This document shows positions 1 to 8,254 of a stretch of DNA of 64,000 bases, piece by piece. The position numbers and the translations under genes were made by a program. The stretch is from assembly GCF_014212055.1 (NCBI RefSeq), contig NZ_JACJVO010000018.1, positions 112,425 through 176,424 of the forward strand, read 5' to 3'. Under the pieces are notes generated by a model. It ran no database searches. It was not told the origin of the DNA and was given only the letters and a program-made list of their open reading frames with translations. This DNA comes from Cohnella zeiphila. Its GTDB lineage: Bacteria; Bacillota; Bacilli; Paenibacillales; Paenibacillaceae. Within the stretch, counting starts at the first letter, position 1; the number at the start of each line of letters is the position of its first letter.

Positions 1-29
1 CAACCGCCGAATCTTGCGGTTCCGTTCCG

Positions 30-413
30 TCAAACGCCTCTTCGCCCTCGAAAACGCCGGATTGCTCCCAAAGATAAATCGATCCGAAATCCTTCCGCAC
101 GCGCCGCTTCCGGTTCCGCCTCCGCCTCTTCCCTCCGCCATTCGACGTCCGAGCTGTGGCGGGCAAACTTTTCGACGATGGGCTGCGTCTCGTCCGACGA
201 ATTCCGAAGCAGCACGGTAATGGCCAAATCCGTTCCGCTCCTTCGCGAATAGGCCTGCATTGACCGCAAATACCCCTCGATCTGGGCTTGATGGTTCCCG
301 GCCACGAGAACGTATCGGCTCGCTTCCGCTTTACTGCGGTGACTGGCAACCCAGTGCGCATAAAGAACGGCAAGCGCATACACTGCGATAATCCCCAACA
401 ATTCAGCCAGCAT
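30..413 (-). CDS. Small membrane-anchored protein of unknown function
   Basis: This encodes 127 residues. The start is the ATG at 413-411, preceded by a strong AAGGAGGTG site; an in-frame start further upstream has no such site. Residues 3-20 form one hydrophobic helix, and the rest is hydrophilic with an acidic EEAEAEPEAA stretch and a basic C-terminus (RRFRGRRG). That suggests a single-pass protein with a cytoplasmic or peripheral tail. I do not recognise a family. It lies downstream of degU on the same strand, but the plus-strand endonuclease-like gene and a repeat-bearing spacer separate the two, so it is not obviously part of that operon. A short dyad near its stop (positions 2-21) could be a terminator, but the window edge cuts off any T-tract. 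Confidence 0.6.
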   Translation of the reverse strand: MLAELLGIIAVYALAVLYAHWVASHRSKAEASRYVLVAGNHQAQIEGYLRSMQAYSRRSGTDLAITVLLRNSSDETQPIVEKFARHSSDVEWRREEAEAEPEAARAEGFRIDLSLGAIRRFRGRRGV

Positions 414-523
414 GGGGCCACCTCCTTCAGGCGCCTTCCCGCTTCGCATTCAGCCTGGAAAGCCGTTATTCAGGTGCGATACTATATGCCGCCGACGCCT
501 CGTTCGTTCCTCCGTTCGCCCGG

Positions 524-553
524 TTGACAGCCCCCGTCTTGCCGCGATATGAT
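524..553 (+). promoter_or_regulatory. Sigma-A-type promoter
   Basis: A perfect TTGACA (524-529) and a TATGAT (548-553) are separated by 18 bp. Transcription should begin near 560 and run towards the endonuclease-like gene at 649, but it meets a strong terminator-like hairpin (584-623) first. Confidence 0.7.
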
Positions 554-583
554 TTTCCCACAGGAAGGGTCGTGAAGAACACG

Positions 584-623
584 CCGCTCGTCCCGTTGTT
601 TCGCAACGGACAGCGGTTTTTTT
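584..623 (+). terminator. Intrinsic terminator or attenuator in the leader of the 649 gene
   Basis: The arm CCGCT-GTCC-GTTG pairs with CAAC-GGAC-AGCGG around a TTTCG loop with two single-base bulges, followed by seven T residues (617-623). It lies about 25 nt after the predicted start of the promoter at 524-553 and before the ribosome binding site at 649, so it would stop most transcripts as an RNA of about 60 nt. The minus strand has no T-tract, which argues against it serving a minus-strand gene. Confidence 0.7.
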
Positions 624-648
624 GCGTCCATTGTCGGGAGGGCCATTT

Positions 649-1338
649 ATGAACAAGGAATTTGCCAAAGCGCACGCCGAATATTTGCAGGGACATCTGA
701 AGCGTCGCCAGGGGGAGAATCGAAGGAGACTCGAAGTCGGGCATTCCCATGCCGAGAAGATGTTTTTGGAAAAGGTCTGGTGGCCATCATTCGGTCATTT
801 TGAGCATTTGCAGCCGGAGTATGAAGTGGCCGATTTTCGCGATGGCAGCCGCTATCTTGATTTTGCCTGGATCCGGAACGGCGCTCGCCTGGCGATTGAG
901 ATCGATGGCTACGACGCCCACCAGCGCCATGCCGGCAAACAGAAGTTCTCGGACGATCGGATTCGCCAAAATCACCTGGTCCTGGATAAGTGGGACATTC
1001 TGCGCTTTGCCTACGACGACGTAAAGGAACGTCCCCGCATGTGCGTCCAAATGATTCAGCAATATATGGGCGGCGTTTTGAGCAGCGCCATACAGCCCAT
1101 ATTGGCTCCCTTGACTGCAGAAGAAAGAGAGATTATAAGAATGGCCGCTAAACTCGCTCCTAACTCCTTTGTTCCGGGAGCCATCTGCGAGCTGATAGGG
1201 GTCGAGGGCCAGAAAGCCCGCAAGCTTCTTCACAACCTCGTACGACAGCGCCTGCTCGTTCCAGCCGGGAGGGGGGAGGCGCGAATCTGCAAGTATAGAC
1301 TGGCTTCGGAGCTTAATCTGAGGCACATTTTGCAATAA
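649..1338 (+). CDS. DUF559-like (PD-(D/E)XK/Vsr-type fold) endonuclease domain protein
   Basis: This encodes 229 residues. The ATG at 649 follows GGGAGGG with good spacing. Residues about 60-140 have the layout of the DUF559/Vsr-like nuclease fold: an aspartate strand (YLDFAW), then a glutamate strand with EIDGY and a following histidine, then RQNHL, and finally an ILRF strand ending in aspartates. The C-terminal ~80 residues look like a winged helix (ICELIGVEGQKARKLLHNLV), so it may bind DNA. The role is unknown; nuclease activity is inferred from the fold only. It is a single plus-strand gene with its own promoter and a terminator-like leader hairpin, beside the degS-degU operon. No partner restriction or toxin gene is seen beside it. 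Confidence 0.65.
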   Translation: MNKEFAKAHAEYLQGHLKRRQGENRRRLEVGHSHAEKMFLEKVWWPSFGHFEHLQPEYEVADFRDGSRYLDFAWIRNGARLAIEIDGYDAHQRHAGKQKFSDDRIRQNHLVLDKWDILRFAYDDVKERPRMCVQMIQQYMGGVLSSAIQPILAPLTAEEREIIRMAAKLAPNSFVPGAICELIGVEGQKARKLLHNLVRQRLLVPAGRGEARICKYRLASELNLRHILQ

Positions 1339-1426
1339 CCCGTACGCATTTCGCAAGCCGCTGTAGCTCATCATACGATATAAAACATCGTTAATCCTTC
1401 TCTCCCTACTCGACTTTCCTACTTTA

Positions 1427-1567
1427 ACGATGGTTCATAGCGTATGCGAAGCACTTTCTCGGCCGAGCGCGATCAATCCGCGCTCCATGCGATGCAAAAC
1501 ATCGCTAGCGCGCATGTACCCGGCCCACCATGCGCTTACGATGTTTTACAACGTATGCGAAGCACTT
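1427..1567. repeat. Two imperfect 30-bp direct repeats with small dyads
   Basis: Positions 1427-1456 and 1538-1567 match at 26 of 30 bases and share the core CGTATGCGAAGCACTT. The word AAAACATCG also occurs at 1382-1390 and 1496-1504 and inverted at 1539-1547, forming short dyads such as CGATG-CAAAA-CATCG. The 384-bp gap between the endonuclease-like gene and degU (1339-1722) contains no convincing gene. This looks like a small cluster of a dispersed intergenic repeat. Confidence 0.55.
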
Positions 1568-1696
1568 CCGCCGCTCCTGTCAAACAAATCGCGGCCCCCA
1601 ACCGCCGAGAGGCGATGAGAGCCGCGAGAGATGCTTTATGTACCACGGTGATACCGGTGACTCTTCTTCACATTTCCTCCCTTAGGCATTCAGATG

Positions 1697-1711
1697 GGGG
1701 ACCGTGTCCCC
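1697..1711 (-). terminator. Short perfect dyad after degU
   Basis: GGGGAC and GTCCCC pair around a 3-nt loop, 12 bp past the degU stop codon. No T-tract follows on the minus strand, so it is only a weak terminator candidate. Confidence 0.35.
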
Positions 1712-1722
1712 GCTAACGGACC

Positions 1723-2445
1723 CTATAGAGTGACCCAGCCGCACTTGATCGAGTTGATGACCGCTTGGGTGCGATCGTCCACTTCCATCTTCTGCAGGAT
1801 GCTGCTGACGTGGTTTTTGACCGTTTTCTCGCTGATGAACAAGTGTTCCCCGATCGTCTTGTTGCTCTTGCCTTCGGCCATCAAGCGGAGCACTTCCGAC
1901 TCCCGGCGCGTCAGCGGATTGTTGCCGCTCGGCACGAACTTGGTCACCGTCTCCCGGCTGGCCGCAGCGCCCGAGGCAGCGCCGATCTCGTCGAGATAGG
2001 TCATGCGGCGAAGCTGGTTGATCAGCTTGCCGGTCACTTTCGGATGGATGTAAGCGTGACCCATCGCCACCGTGCGAATGGCGTTGATCAGCGACTCGGC
2101 TTCCATATCCTTGAGCAAATAGCCCGTCGCGCCTTTGCGAAGCGTCTCGAACACATAGCTCTCGTCGTCGTGAATCGAGAGAATGATCACCTTGATCTCC
2201 GGGAAAATATCGCGGAGACGTTCCGTGGCTACCACTCCGTTCTCGATCGGCATGTTGATGTCGAGCAAGACGACGTCCGGCTTGATCCGGTTGCAGAACT
2301 CCAGCACCTGAATGCCGTCTCCGCACTCCCCGATCACCTCCAGATCGGTTTCCATGTTCAGAATGCGTTTCAGCCCTTCTCGAAAAAGCTGATGATCGTC
2401 GGCCAGAAGCACCTTGATCTTACGATTCGGGGCCTTGCTCTCCAT
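1723..2445 (-). CDS. degU: Two-component response regulator DegU
   Basis: This encodes 240 residues (B. subtilis DegU has 229). It is the DNA-binding partner of DegS, controlling genes for exoenzymes, motility, competence and matrix in relatives. The receiver domain covers residues 10-130, with the acidic pair D16/D17, phosphoacceptor D62 (in VVLLDINMP) and the conserved lysine in GYLLKD. A LuxR/NarL-type helix-turn-helix occupies the last ~65 residues (LTRRESEVLRLMAEG, then SEKTVKNHVSSILQKM). The ATG at 2445 follows AAAGGAG, lies inside the degS coding end and overlaps it by 26 nt, so translation is probably coupled. A small Ala/Ser/Gly-rich linker of about 25 residues lies between the domains. 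Assignment is firm. Confidence 0.95.
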   Translation of the reverse strand: MESKAPNRKIKVLLADDHQLFREGLKRILNMETDLEVIGECGDGIQVLEFCNRIKPDVVLLDINMPIENGVVATERLRDIFPEIKVIILSIHDDESYVFETLRKGATGYLLKDMEAESLINAIRTVAMGHAYIHPKVTGKLINQLRRMTYLDEIGAASGAAASRETVTKFVPSGNNPLTRRESEVLRLMAEGKSNKTIGEHLFISEKTVKNHVSSILQKMEVDDRTQAVINSIKCGWVTL

Positions 2446-3613
2446 AATGTCCCAACTCCTTTCGCAGCTCAGCGTTAATAGGAACTTGTATGACAATGGC
2501 AGTGCCTTGGCCGAGGCTTGAATCGAATTCGATCGTACCTTGCAGCAAGTCTACCCGTTCCCTCATGCCAATCAAACCGAACTTCGAGAACTTCTTGGCC
2601 TGGGCTTCCACGACGGCGACATCGAAGCCTTTTCCGTTGTCGCGGATGACCAATTGGATCGTCTCTTCCAGAAAAACGATGTCCAGAGAGATAAAAGAAG
2701 CCTCGGCATGCTTCTGCGCGTTGTTGAACGCCTCCTGCACCAGTCGGAACATTGCGGCCTCCAGAGCCGATGTCAGACGCTTCTCCCTGCCGATCGCCTC
2801 GAACTTGGCCCGAATGGACGTTCGCTCCTCGAAATCCTGAACGAACTTTCGCAAGGTCGGTACGAGACCCAAGTCATCCAGAGCCATCGGACGAAGGTTG
2901 AAAATGATTTTGCGGATCTCCCCCAGGTCGTGGCGGAGCTGCGTTTTCAGATCGATCAGTTCGCCTCGGACCACTTCCAGTTCCTGCGTTCCGAGCATCC
3001 TCTCGGCAATCTCCGTGCGCAGCACCAGATTGGCGAGCGATTGCGCCGGACCGTCGTGTATCTCCCTGGCGATCCGCTTCCTCTCGTCCTCTTGGGCCAA
3101 AATGATCTTGAGGCCGATCATCTGGCGATTCTTGGTCGATTCGAGAATCCGCGTTACCTGCGTCAGGTCTCCCGACAAGTAGTCGAGGACGACGCTCATC
3201 TGCGAGCCGATCGATTCGGCGCGCTCGATGGACAGCTCCACGTTGCGCGCTCGAGCCTGCAGCTCGTCGCGTCGGGCTTTGAGGTAGTTTTCCTTCTCCC
3301 GATAGACCATCAGATCGAGCTGGTAATTCGTCGCCTTCTCGTAGGCGGCTTTAATATCCCGCTCCGAGTAGCGAACGAAGTCGCGGCTCACCTCGGTCAG
3401 CCTGATTCTCGACATTCGATAATCCCGTTCCAGCCCGTCGACCTTGTCGATCGTCGCGCTGGTCTCTTGCAATACCTTGTCCAATTCGTTCGTTAGTGAG
3501 ATAAGTTCCCTACGCGCCGCCTCGCATATCTCGAAAACTTGCATCTTGCTGTCTTCCATCACTTTGACGGCGTTCTGGATAACGAGGTCGATCTCATCTA
3601 TACGATAATCCAC
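2420..3613 (-). CDS. degS: Sensor histidine kinase DegS
   Basis: This encodes 397 residues of a soluble kinase that phosphorylates DegU. The N-terminal ~170 residues are the long coiled-coil DegS sensor domain with no membrane helix. The HisKA_3 motif ERKRIAREIHDGPAQS contains the phosphorylated H186, followed by RPMALDDLGL. The ATPase domain shows the N-box-like EAFNNAQKHA and the G-box DNGKGF. The start chosen is GTG at 3613-3611, because GAAGGAG lies 8 nt upstream and the product then begins like known DegS proteins; longer in-frame starts lie upstream of the likely promoter. It forms an operon with degU. Confidence 0.94.
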   Translation of the reverse strand: MDYRIDEIDLVIQNAVKVMEDSKMQVFEICEAARRELISLTNELDKVLQETSATIDKVDGLERDYRMSRIRLTEVSRDFVRYSERDIKAAYEKATNYQLDLMVYREKENYLKARRDELQARARNVELSIERAESIGSQMSVVLDYLSGDLTQVTRILESTKNRQMIGLKIILAQEDERKRIAREIHDGPAQSLANLVLRTEIAERMLGTQELEVVRGELIDLKTQLRHDLGEIRKIIFNLRPMALDDLGLVPTLRKFVQDFEERTSIRAKFEAIGREKRLTSALEAAMFRLVQEAFNNAQKHAEASFISLDIVFLEETIQLVIRDNGKGFDVAVVEAQAKKFSKFGLIGMRERVDLLQGTIEFDSSLGQGTAIVIQVPINAELRKELGHYGEQGPES

Positions 3614-3701
3614 GCGTACTGCTCCTTCGCTCAGGTGCTCGCCCGCGGCCGCATCCCCCCGTTCCCCTCTGCAAACGCTGGGAGCCGGGGAGATTGCTTC
3701 C

Positions 3702-3710
3702 ATCATACCA
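3702..3710 (-). promoter_or_regulatory. Extended -10 promoter for degS-degU
   Basis: On the minus strand TGG-TATGAT forms an extended -10 element about 90 nt upstream of the degS GTG. No good -35 is seen at 17 bp, which extended -10 promoters tolerate. Confidence 0.45.
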
Positions 3711-3757
3711 TAATTGTTTCGAGCAAGGTATGCGGGGATGGGACTTTTGTACGAAGA

Positions 3758-6466
3758 TTAGTAGATTGTAATCGATTTGGCCGCGGCTTGCCAGACGACC
3801 GTCAGTCCGAGCTGCTCCGATACGACGCGCAGCGGCACGAGAACGCGGCCGTTCTTGACCACCGGCGCAGACGGCGCCGGCACCCGCACGCCGTTCGCGA
3901 TCAGGTCCGACTGCCCCGGCCACAACTCGAGCATCCGGTCTCCACGCAGCACGGTCACACGCTTCAGCGTCTGCTCCCAAGTGGTATCTCCGCCAAGCGC
4001 GTCGGAGATGAAGCGCAGCGGTACGTACGTCGTTCCTTTCTGCACGAGCGGCTCGGCGTCGAGCTGGACGGTGGACGTACCGACCTTGGCCGTCTTGCTG
4101 CCGATGTGAAGCAACACGCTCGTGCTTTGAGGCTTGATCGTCTGAGGAGGATATTGCAGCTTCAGATTGTCGAAGGCGACTTCCCCTTGCAAAGCCCGCT
4201 CGTCTTGCGCTTCGACCGGATCGACCACGTACAGCTTCGTCAGCTTGGCGGGATAAGAGATGCCGGCTTCGGTCAGATCGACGCGCACCGTTTTCCAGCC
4301 CGACCAGTCGATGGCGTCGGCGATCGTCGCATACTTGATCGCGCCTTTTGAATCCGTGAACTCCGCCCGCAGCCAGTTGCCGCTGTTGTCGCCGGACACG
4401 TCGAGCGTCATCGCGCTCGGTCCGCCGTCTACCGTAATGCCCTTGCCTCCGTTAAACATTGCATAGGCGTACAACTTGTTGCCGGCACCGCTTGTAAAAT
4501 CGTATTTCAAATCGAGCGCCTTCGACGTCTCGTGCCCCGGCAGCCCGGTCACGAGCGAGACGCTTCCTTGGGTTGCTCCGGACGGAAGATCGGCATAACT
4601 GATGGTGTAGCCGACGTTCTCGAAGTCTTCCAACTTCTTCTCCGTTCCCGGAGCGAGGACGACCATTGTCGAGAAGCCTTGGTAGCGCGCGATCGCGTAG
4701 GCCGCCGTCGCCTTCTCGTTGACGCTCTGAATCGTGATTTTGCCGTCGGCCGCATTCGCCGTGAAGCCCTTGAACTCCCACTTGATCGCGGAAGCCGGTA
4801 CCGGCAGCTCGCGCCCATCCTTCAACCTCGCCGTCACCGGCACCGATATCGAGGATCCGGCCGCCAACAGCGTCGTGCTCGGGGCTATCGTCAGCTGGTC
4901 GATCTGATCCGCCCCGATCACTTCGATGTCGACGCTGTCGCTCGCGCTTCCGGCTTTGACCGTCAGCTTGGCCGTTCCTTCCTTCGTCGCCTGGAACACG
5001 CCGTTCTGGAACGAGCCGATCGCCTTGTCCATGCTCCACGTCGGCGTCAGTCCGCTCGGATCGATCGGGTTATAGTACGTATCGTAAGCTTTGAGGGCAT
5101 AGTTCGTCTGCTGTCCGATGAAAAGCGTCTTTTCCCCGCTGGCGACAATCCCTTTGATCGCCCCTTGCGGCGCCGTCGTATAGACGCCGATGCCGTCCGC
5201 GACTTGCCGCTGCGTCGTCCCGAAGGAAGTCGGATGCGCAAGCGTCACGTCGAAATCCCCGAGCGGCCGGGTCACCATCGTCGTCGAACCGCCGCCGTCC
5301 ATGTTGACGCCTTTCCAGACTCCGAGCTTCACCATGATATCTTGCAGCTGGCTCAGGGGCACCCCTTTGAGCCCGCCGTTCTCTTCCACCGTGATCAGGT
5401 AGGCCGTCTTGCCGTCCTGCGAATAGCCGACGGCCGTACGCGCGCGCGCCGAAGAACCGCTCAGACCGCTCACGTCGCGCGAGAAAGATGAGGCTTTGCC
5501 GTTATCCACCAGAATCGTATGCCCGCTGACCATCATCTGGAACGACGAAGGATCGTACGTCTTGCCGTTCGTCAGCGAGGTCAGGCTGTAATTGGACGTC
5601 ACTTGAGTACCCACCGACAGATGGGTCCGAATAAAATCGGCTGCCGACTTGTGCCCGCGAAGGATATAACCGTTTTCCGGCACCGGTGTCGTAATCTCCT
5701 GCCCATCCGACACCTCCGTCACAACGCCGTCCACGACCAGCGCTTCCGTCGGCGTCGTGCCGCTATTCATCGGCCGCTGCGAAGCGGTCCAATTGTCCGT
5801 ATAGATATACATCGCGTCCGCATGGCTGTAAGCGTCGTCAGGTTCGGTCTTGTAGGCGCTTTTGTTCACGCCGGTGAGCGGAAAAGTCGATCCGTCCGCC
5901 GCCTGAACCGTGCCGCTAAACGAAAATTCGTCGATAATCGGCGTCCGGTCCTTCGTCACGCCGAACGCGTACATTCCCGTCAGCTTGGACGTGCTGGAGA
6001 TCAGCTCTCCGGAGCGAATCTCCGCGCCGAGCGGCGCCCCTTCGCTGCTGGTGGCCGTGTTGAACACGTCGCCGTTGATACCGGCTACCGCCCCCGTCTC
6101 CTTCGCCATTCCGCCGACCGATTGGCGCGCCGTTACGCTGCCTGCTTTTCCGGTCATCGCATTCAATTGCACGTAAGGATTCGTCAGATCGACCTGCACC
6201 ACATGAACCAATTGCGTCAGCTTCGAAGAGTCCGACGACACCCACTGGTAGTCGATCTGCTTCGCTCCCGCCGTAATGTTCGTCTCGTCCTGCTTCACCA
6301 GCTTGTACGTAACCGCAGCCTTAACCGTAGCTGCCGACGCCACCTGCGCCTTCCCAAGCGGAAGCACCGTCGCTCCCACCGCCGAAGTCATCACCAACGT
6401 TCCCGCAATTACGGGAATTAGACATTTTCTGCACCAGCCGTTTAACGTACGAAATCTCTCAGACAT
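3758..6466 (-). CDS. Secreted phosphodiester glycosidase with Ig-like and copper-amine-oxidase-N (stalk) domains
   Basis: This encodes 902 residues. A Sec signal peptide (hydrophobic core about 18-40, then ASA) directs it outside the cell. Residues about 85-435 match the phosphodiester glycosidase (NAGPA, DUF2233) family, including VNMDGGGSTTM and a later GIGVY; relatives cleave sugar-1-phosphodiester bonds, for instance uncovering GlcNAc. A bacterial Ig-like segment (about 440-520) and a beta-rich middle region (about 610-770) follow. The last ~120 residues carry paired copper-amine-oxidase N-terminal repeats (TYVPLRFISDALGG, RVLVPLRVVSEQLG), a wall-associating stalk found in many Paenibacillus exoproteins. 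The ATG at 6466 follows GGAGAG. Given the polymer-rich neighbourhood, a phosphodiester in wall or S-layer glycan is a possible substrate, but this is inference. Confidence 0.85.
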   Translation of the reverse strand: MSERFRTLNGWCRKCLIPVIAGTLVMTSAVGATVLPLGKAQVASAATVKAAVTYKLVKQDETNITAGAKQIDYQWVSSDSSKLTQLVHVVQVDLTNPYVQLNAMTGKAGSVTARQSVGGMAKETGAVAGINGDVFNTATSSEGAPLGAEIRSGELISSTSKLTGMYAFGVTKDRTPIIDEFSFSGTVQAADGSTFPLTGVNKSAYKTEPDDAYSHADAMYIYTDNWTASQRPMNSGTTPTEALVVDGVVTEVSDGQEITTPVPENGYILRGHKSAADFIRTHLSVGTQVTSNYSLTSLTNGKTYDPSSFQMMVSGHTILVDNGKASSFSRDVSGLSGSSARARTAVGYSQDGKTAYLITVEENGGLKGVPLSQLQDIMVKLGVWKGVNMDGGGSTTMVTRPLGDFDVTLAHPTSFGTTQRQVADGIGVYTTAPQGAIKGIVASGEKTLFIGQQTNYALKAYDTYYNPIDPSGLTPTWSMDKAIGSFQNGVFQATKEGTAKLTVKAGSASDSVDIEVIGADQIDQLTIAPSTTLLAAGSSISVPVTARLKDGRELPVPASAIKWEFKGFTANAADGKITIQSVNEKATAAYAIARYQGFSTMVVLAPGTEKKLEDFENVGYTISYADLPSGATQGSVSLVTGLPGHETSKALDLKYDFTSGAGNKLYAYAMFNGGKGITVDGGPSAMTLDVSGDNSGNWLRAEFTDSKGAIKYATIADAIDWSGWKTVRVDLTEAGISYPAKLTKLYVVDPVEAQDERALQGEVAFDNLKLQYPPQTIKPQSTSVLLHIGSKTAKVGTSTVQLDAEPLVQKGTTYVPLRFISDALGGDTTWEQTLKRVTVLRGDRMLELWPGQSDLIANGVRVPAPSAPVVKNGRVLVPLRVVSEQLGLTVVWQAAAKSITIY

Positions 6467-6476
6467 GCTTCTCTCC

Positions 6477-6507
6477 TATTTAGTAAGTGATAAGGTCCTA
6501 CTAAATA
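6477..6507 (-). promoter_or_regulatory. Perfect inverted repeat abutting the ribosome binding site of the phosphodiester glycosidase gene
   Basis: TATTTAGTA (6477-6485) and TACTAAATA (6499-6507) form a perfect 9-bp dyad with a 13-nt centre, ending directly before the GGAGAG site (6470-6476). It could be an operator overlapping the promoter or an mRNA hairpin limiting translation. Confidence 0.5.
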
Positions 6508-6577
6508 AGACTCAAAATCCGGCAAAAAGTTACTTGATTGATAGTTTGCTATGAAATTTCTCATTTTGGCTGGCGAC

Positions 6578-6606
6578 AAAAAAAGCCACTCCGACTGGGA
6601 GTGACT
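6578..6606 (-). terminator. Intrinsic terminator of the mannose-1-phosphate guanylyltransferase gene
   Basis: On the minus strand AGTCACTCC pairs with GGAGTGGCT (one G-U) around a 5-nt loop and is followed by a run of T residues. It lies 17 bp after the stop codon. Confidence 0.85.
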
Positions 6607-6622
6607 TCGTTGCGTTCGATAG

Positions 6623-7951
6623 TTAAACTGCCCAAACGTCGGCTTCCGTCAGTTCCGGACCGCTCTGCACTTCCATCAGCTCCAGATCCGTCGCCGCCGT
6701 CAAAGAATGTCGAACCATCGGGGAGATCCGTATGACGTCGCCCGCTCGAATCGGTTTGCGTTCCCCGTCCAGTTCAATCTCCCCTTCTCCAAAAAGGACC
6801 GTCCATACTTCCTGCCGTTTACGATGAAAATGAGACTCGAGCCCTTTGCCCGCCCGAATGCTCATGCGGCGTGTCAGCATCTCCGATTCTTCATCGTAAC
6901 GGTTATAGTCCGTGACCCGATACCATCCCCACGGGCACTCCTCGTACATGGTCCGCTGATCGAACGTAAGCACTTCTTTTAGCCGCGGGCTCGCCCCTTT
7001 GTCGGATACCAGGATTCCGTCTGGACTGACCGCTACCACCGCATCCGAGATGCCCAGCACCGCGACAGGAATGTCGAGTTCGTTGATCAAGTGTGTGTTC
7101 TTGCTGTCGTGCGACAACGATCCTTTGCCGATGAGCGGCGTATCCATCTCCTCCGAAAGTGTGTTCCAAGTGCCGAGGTCCTTCCATGAACCGCGATAAG
7201 GCAGCACCGCGATTCGCTCCGTCTTCTCCACCACCTGGTGATCGAAGCTGATCTTCGGCAGTTCCCCATACCTCCGCTTCAAATCCTCGAACGCTGTCGG
7301 TATCCCCAGCTTCTCAACTTGCTGAACCAACCAGCCGACCCGGAACGCAAATACCCCGCAGTTCCAAAGCGCATTCCGACCGATTAACCGCGCCGCTTCC
7401 TCCTCCGGCGGTTTCTCGCGAAAATGACTGACAGCCTGGTACGGCTTCTCTTCCCCGCTCTCGGGCACGGGCACGATATAGCCATACTTCTCCGAAGGAA
7501 ACGTTGGCTCAACCCCGATCAGCGCCAGATCGGACTCACTGCTTTCCACGATCTCCCGCAGCTCCTGCACCTTGGAGAAAAAGTGATCCTCCACGTACGA
7601 ATCCACCGGAAGCACCGCTACCGCTTCATCCTCGCCCATTCCCTCGACGCTATGTAAATATGAGACTGCGAGGGCAATCGCCGGGAACGTGTCCCTCCGC
7701 TCTGGCTCCATCACTACCGGCACCTGCGGACCAATCTGGCTGTAAAGAATATCCACTTGTGACCGGCTCGTCGCCACCACCGCATCCGATTGAAGGCCCA
7801 CTCGTTCCAGCTGCCTCCACACCCGCTGCACCATCGACTCCAACCCGCCGCTCGGCGTCTCCAGCACCTTCAAGAACTGCTTCGACCTCGAGTCGTTGGA
7901 CAGCGGCCACAACCTTTTCCCCGATCCTCCGGACAGCAAGACGATTTTCAT
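6623..7951 (-). CDS. manC: Mannose-1-phosphate guanylyltransferase with C-terminal cupin
   Basis: This encodes 442 residues. It makes GDP-mannose from mannose-1-phosphate and GTP. The nucleotidyltransferase domain begins with LLSGGSGKRLWPLSN and SKQFL; further family features are VVMEPERRDTFPAIALA and FREKP. The C-terminal ~110 residues are a type II PMI-like cupin (ESHFHRKRQEVWTVL, GDVIRISPMVRHSL). The full-length family also isomerises mannose-6-phosphate, but whether both activities are present cannot be told here. The ATG at 7951 has GAGGTG 6 nt upstream; two in-frame starts just before it are less well placed. It is flanked by terminators on both sides, so it is monocistronic. GDP-mannose probably feeds the surface glycan. 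Confidence 0.88.
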   Translation of the reverse strand: MKIVLLSGGSGKRLWPLSNDSRSKQFLKVLETPSGGLESMVQRVWRQLERVGLQSDAVVATSRSQVDILYSQIGPQVPVVMEPERRDTFPAIALAVSYLHSVEGMGEDEAVAVLPVDSYVEDHFFSKVQELREIVESSESDLALIGVEPTFPSEKYGYIVPVPESGEEKPYQAVSHFREKPPEEEAARLIGRNALWNCGVFAFRVGWLVQQVEKLGIPTAFEDLKRRYGELPKISFDHQVVEKTERIAVLPYRGSWKDLGTWNTLSEEMDTPLIGKGSLSHDSKNTHLINELDIPVAVLGISDAVVAVSPDGILVSDKGASPRLKEVLTFDQRTMYEECPWGWYRVTDYNRYDEESEMLTRRMSIRAGKGLESHFHRKRQEVWTVLFGEGEIELDGERKPIRAGDVIRISPMVRHSLTAATDLELMEVQSGPELTEADVWAV

Positions 7952-8042
7952 TCGCATCACCTCATATGCTTAATGCGTTGCAGTCCCTTATTTATTAACC
8001 ATCCTGATCCGTATGCTATCATCTCGGGTTTCATGCAAATAG

Positions 8043-8090
8043 AAAAAAAGAAAGCTACTCCAAACGAGTTTTCCTCGTTGGAGTAGCTTT
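8043..8090 (-). terminator. Intrinsic terminator downstream of rmlA
   Basis: A 17-bp stem (AAAGCTACTCCAA... pairing with one bulge) around a GAAAA loop is followed on the minus strand by a T-rich tail with seven consecutive T residues. It ends the 8255-9130 gene; nothing else recognisable lies between them. Confidence 0.85.
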
Positions 8091-8254
8091 ACTATTTATT
8101 TATAGAACATAGTCCCGATTAGCTCGCCTTGACGGCCTTTGGGAAGAGTTCGTTTATAAGCAATTCAAAAATAGTTTTAGCGTAAATCATAACATGGCTG
8201 AACTCTTCTTGACTGGCAGAATTGAAGTGGCAATTTGACATTTAACAACAGGAA

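Noticed and set aside
1682..2326. Minus-strand 214-codon frame overlapping degU
   Set aside because: Frame-shifted shadow; DegU is complete in the other frame.
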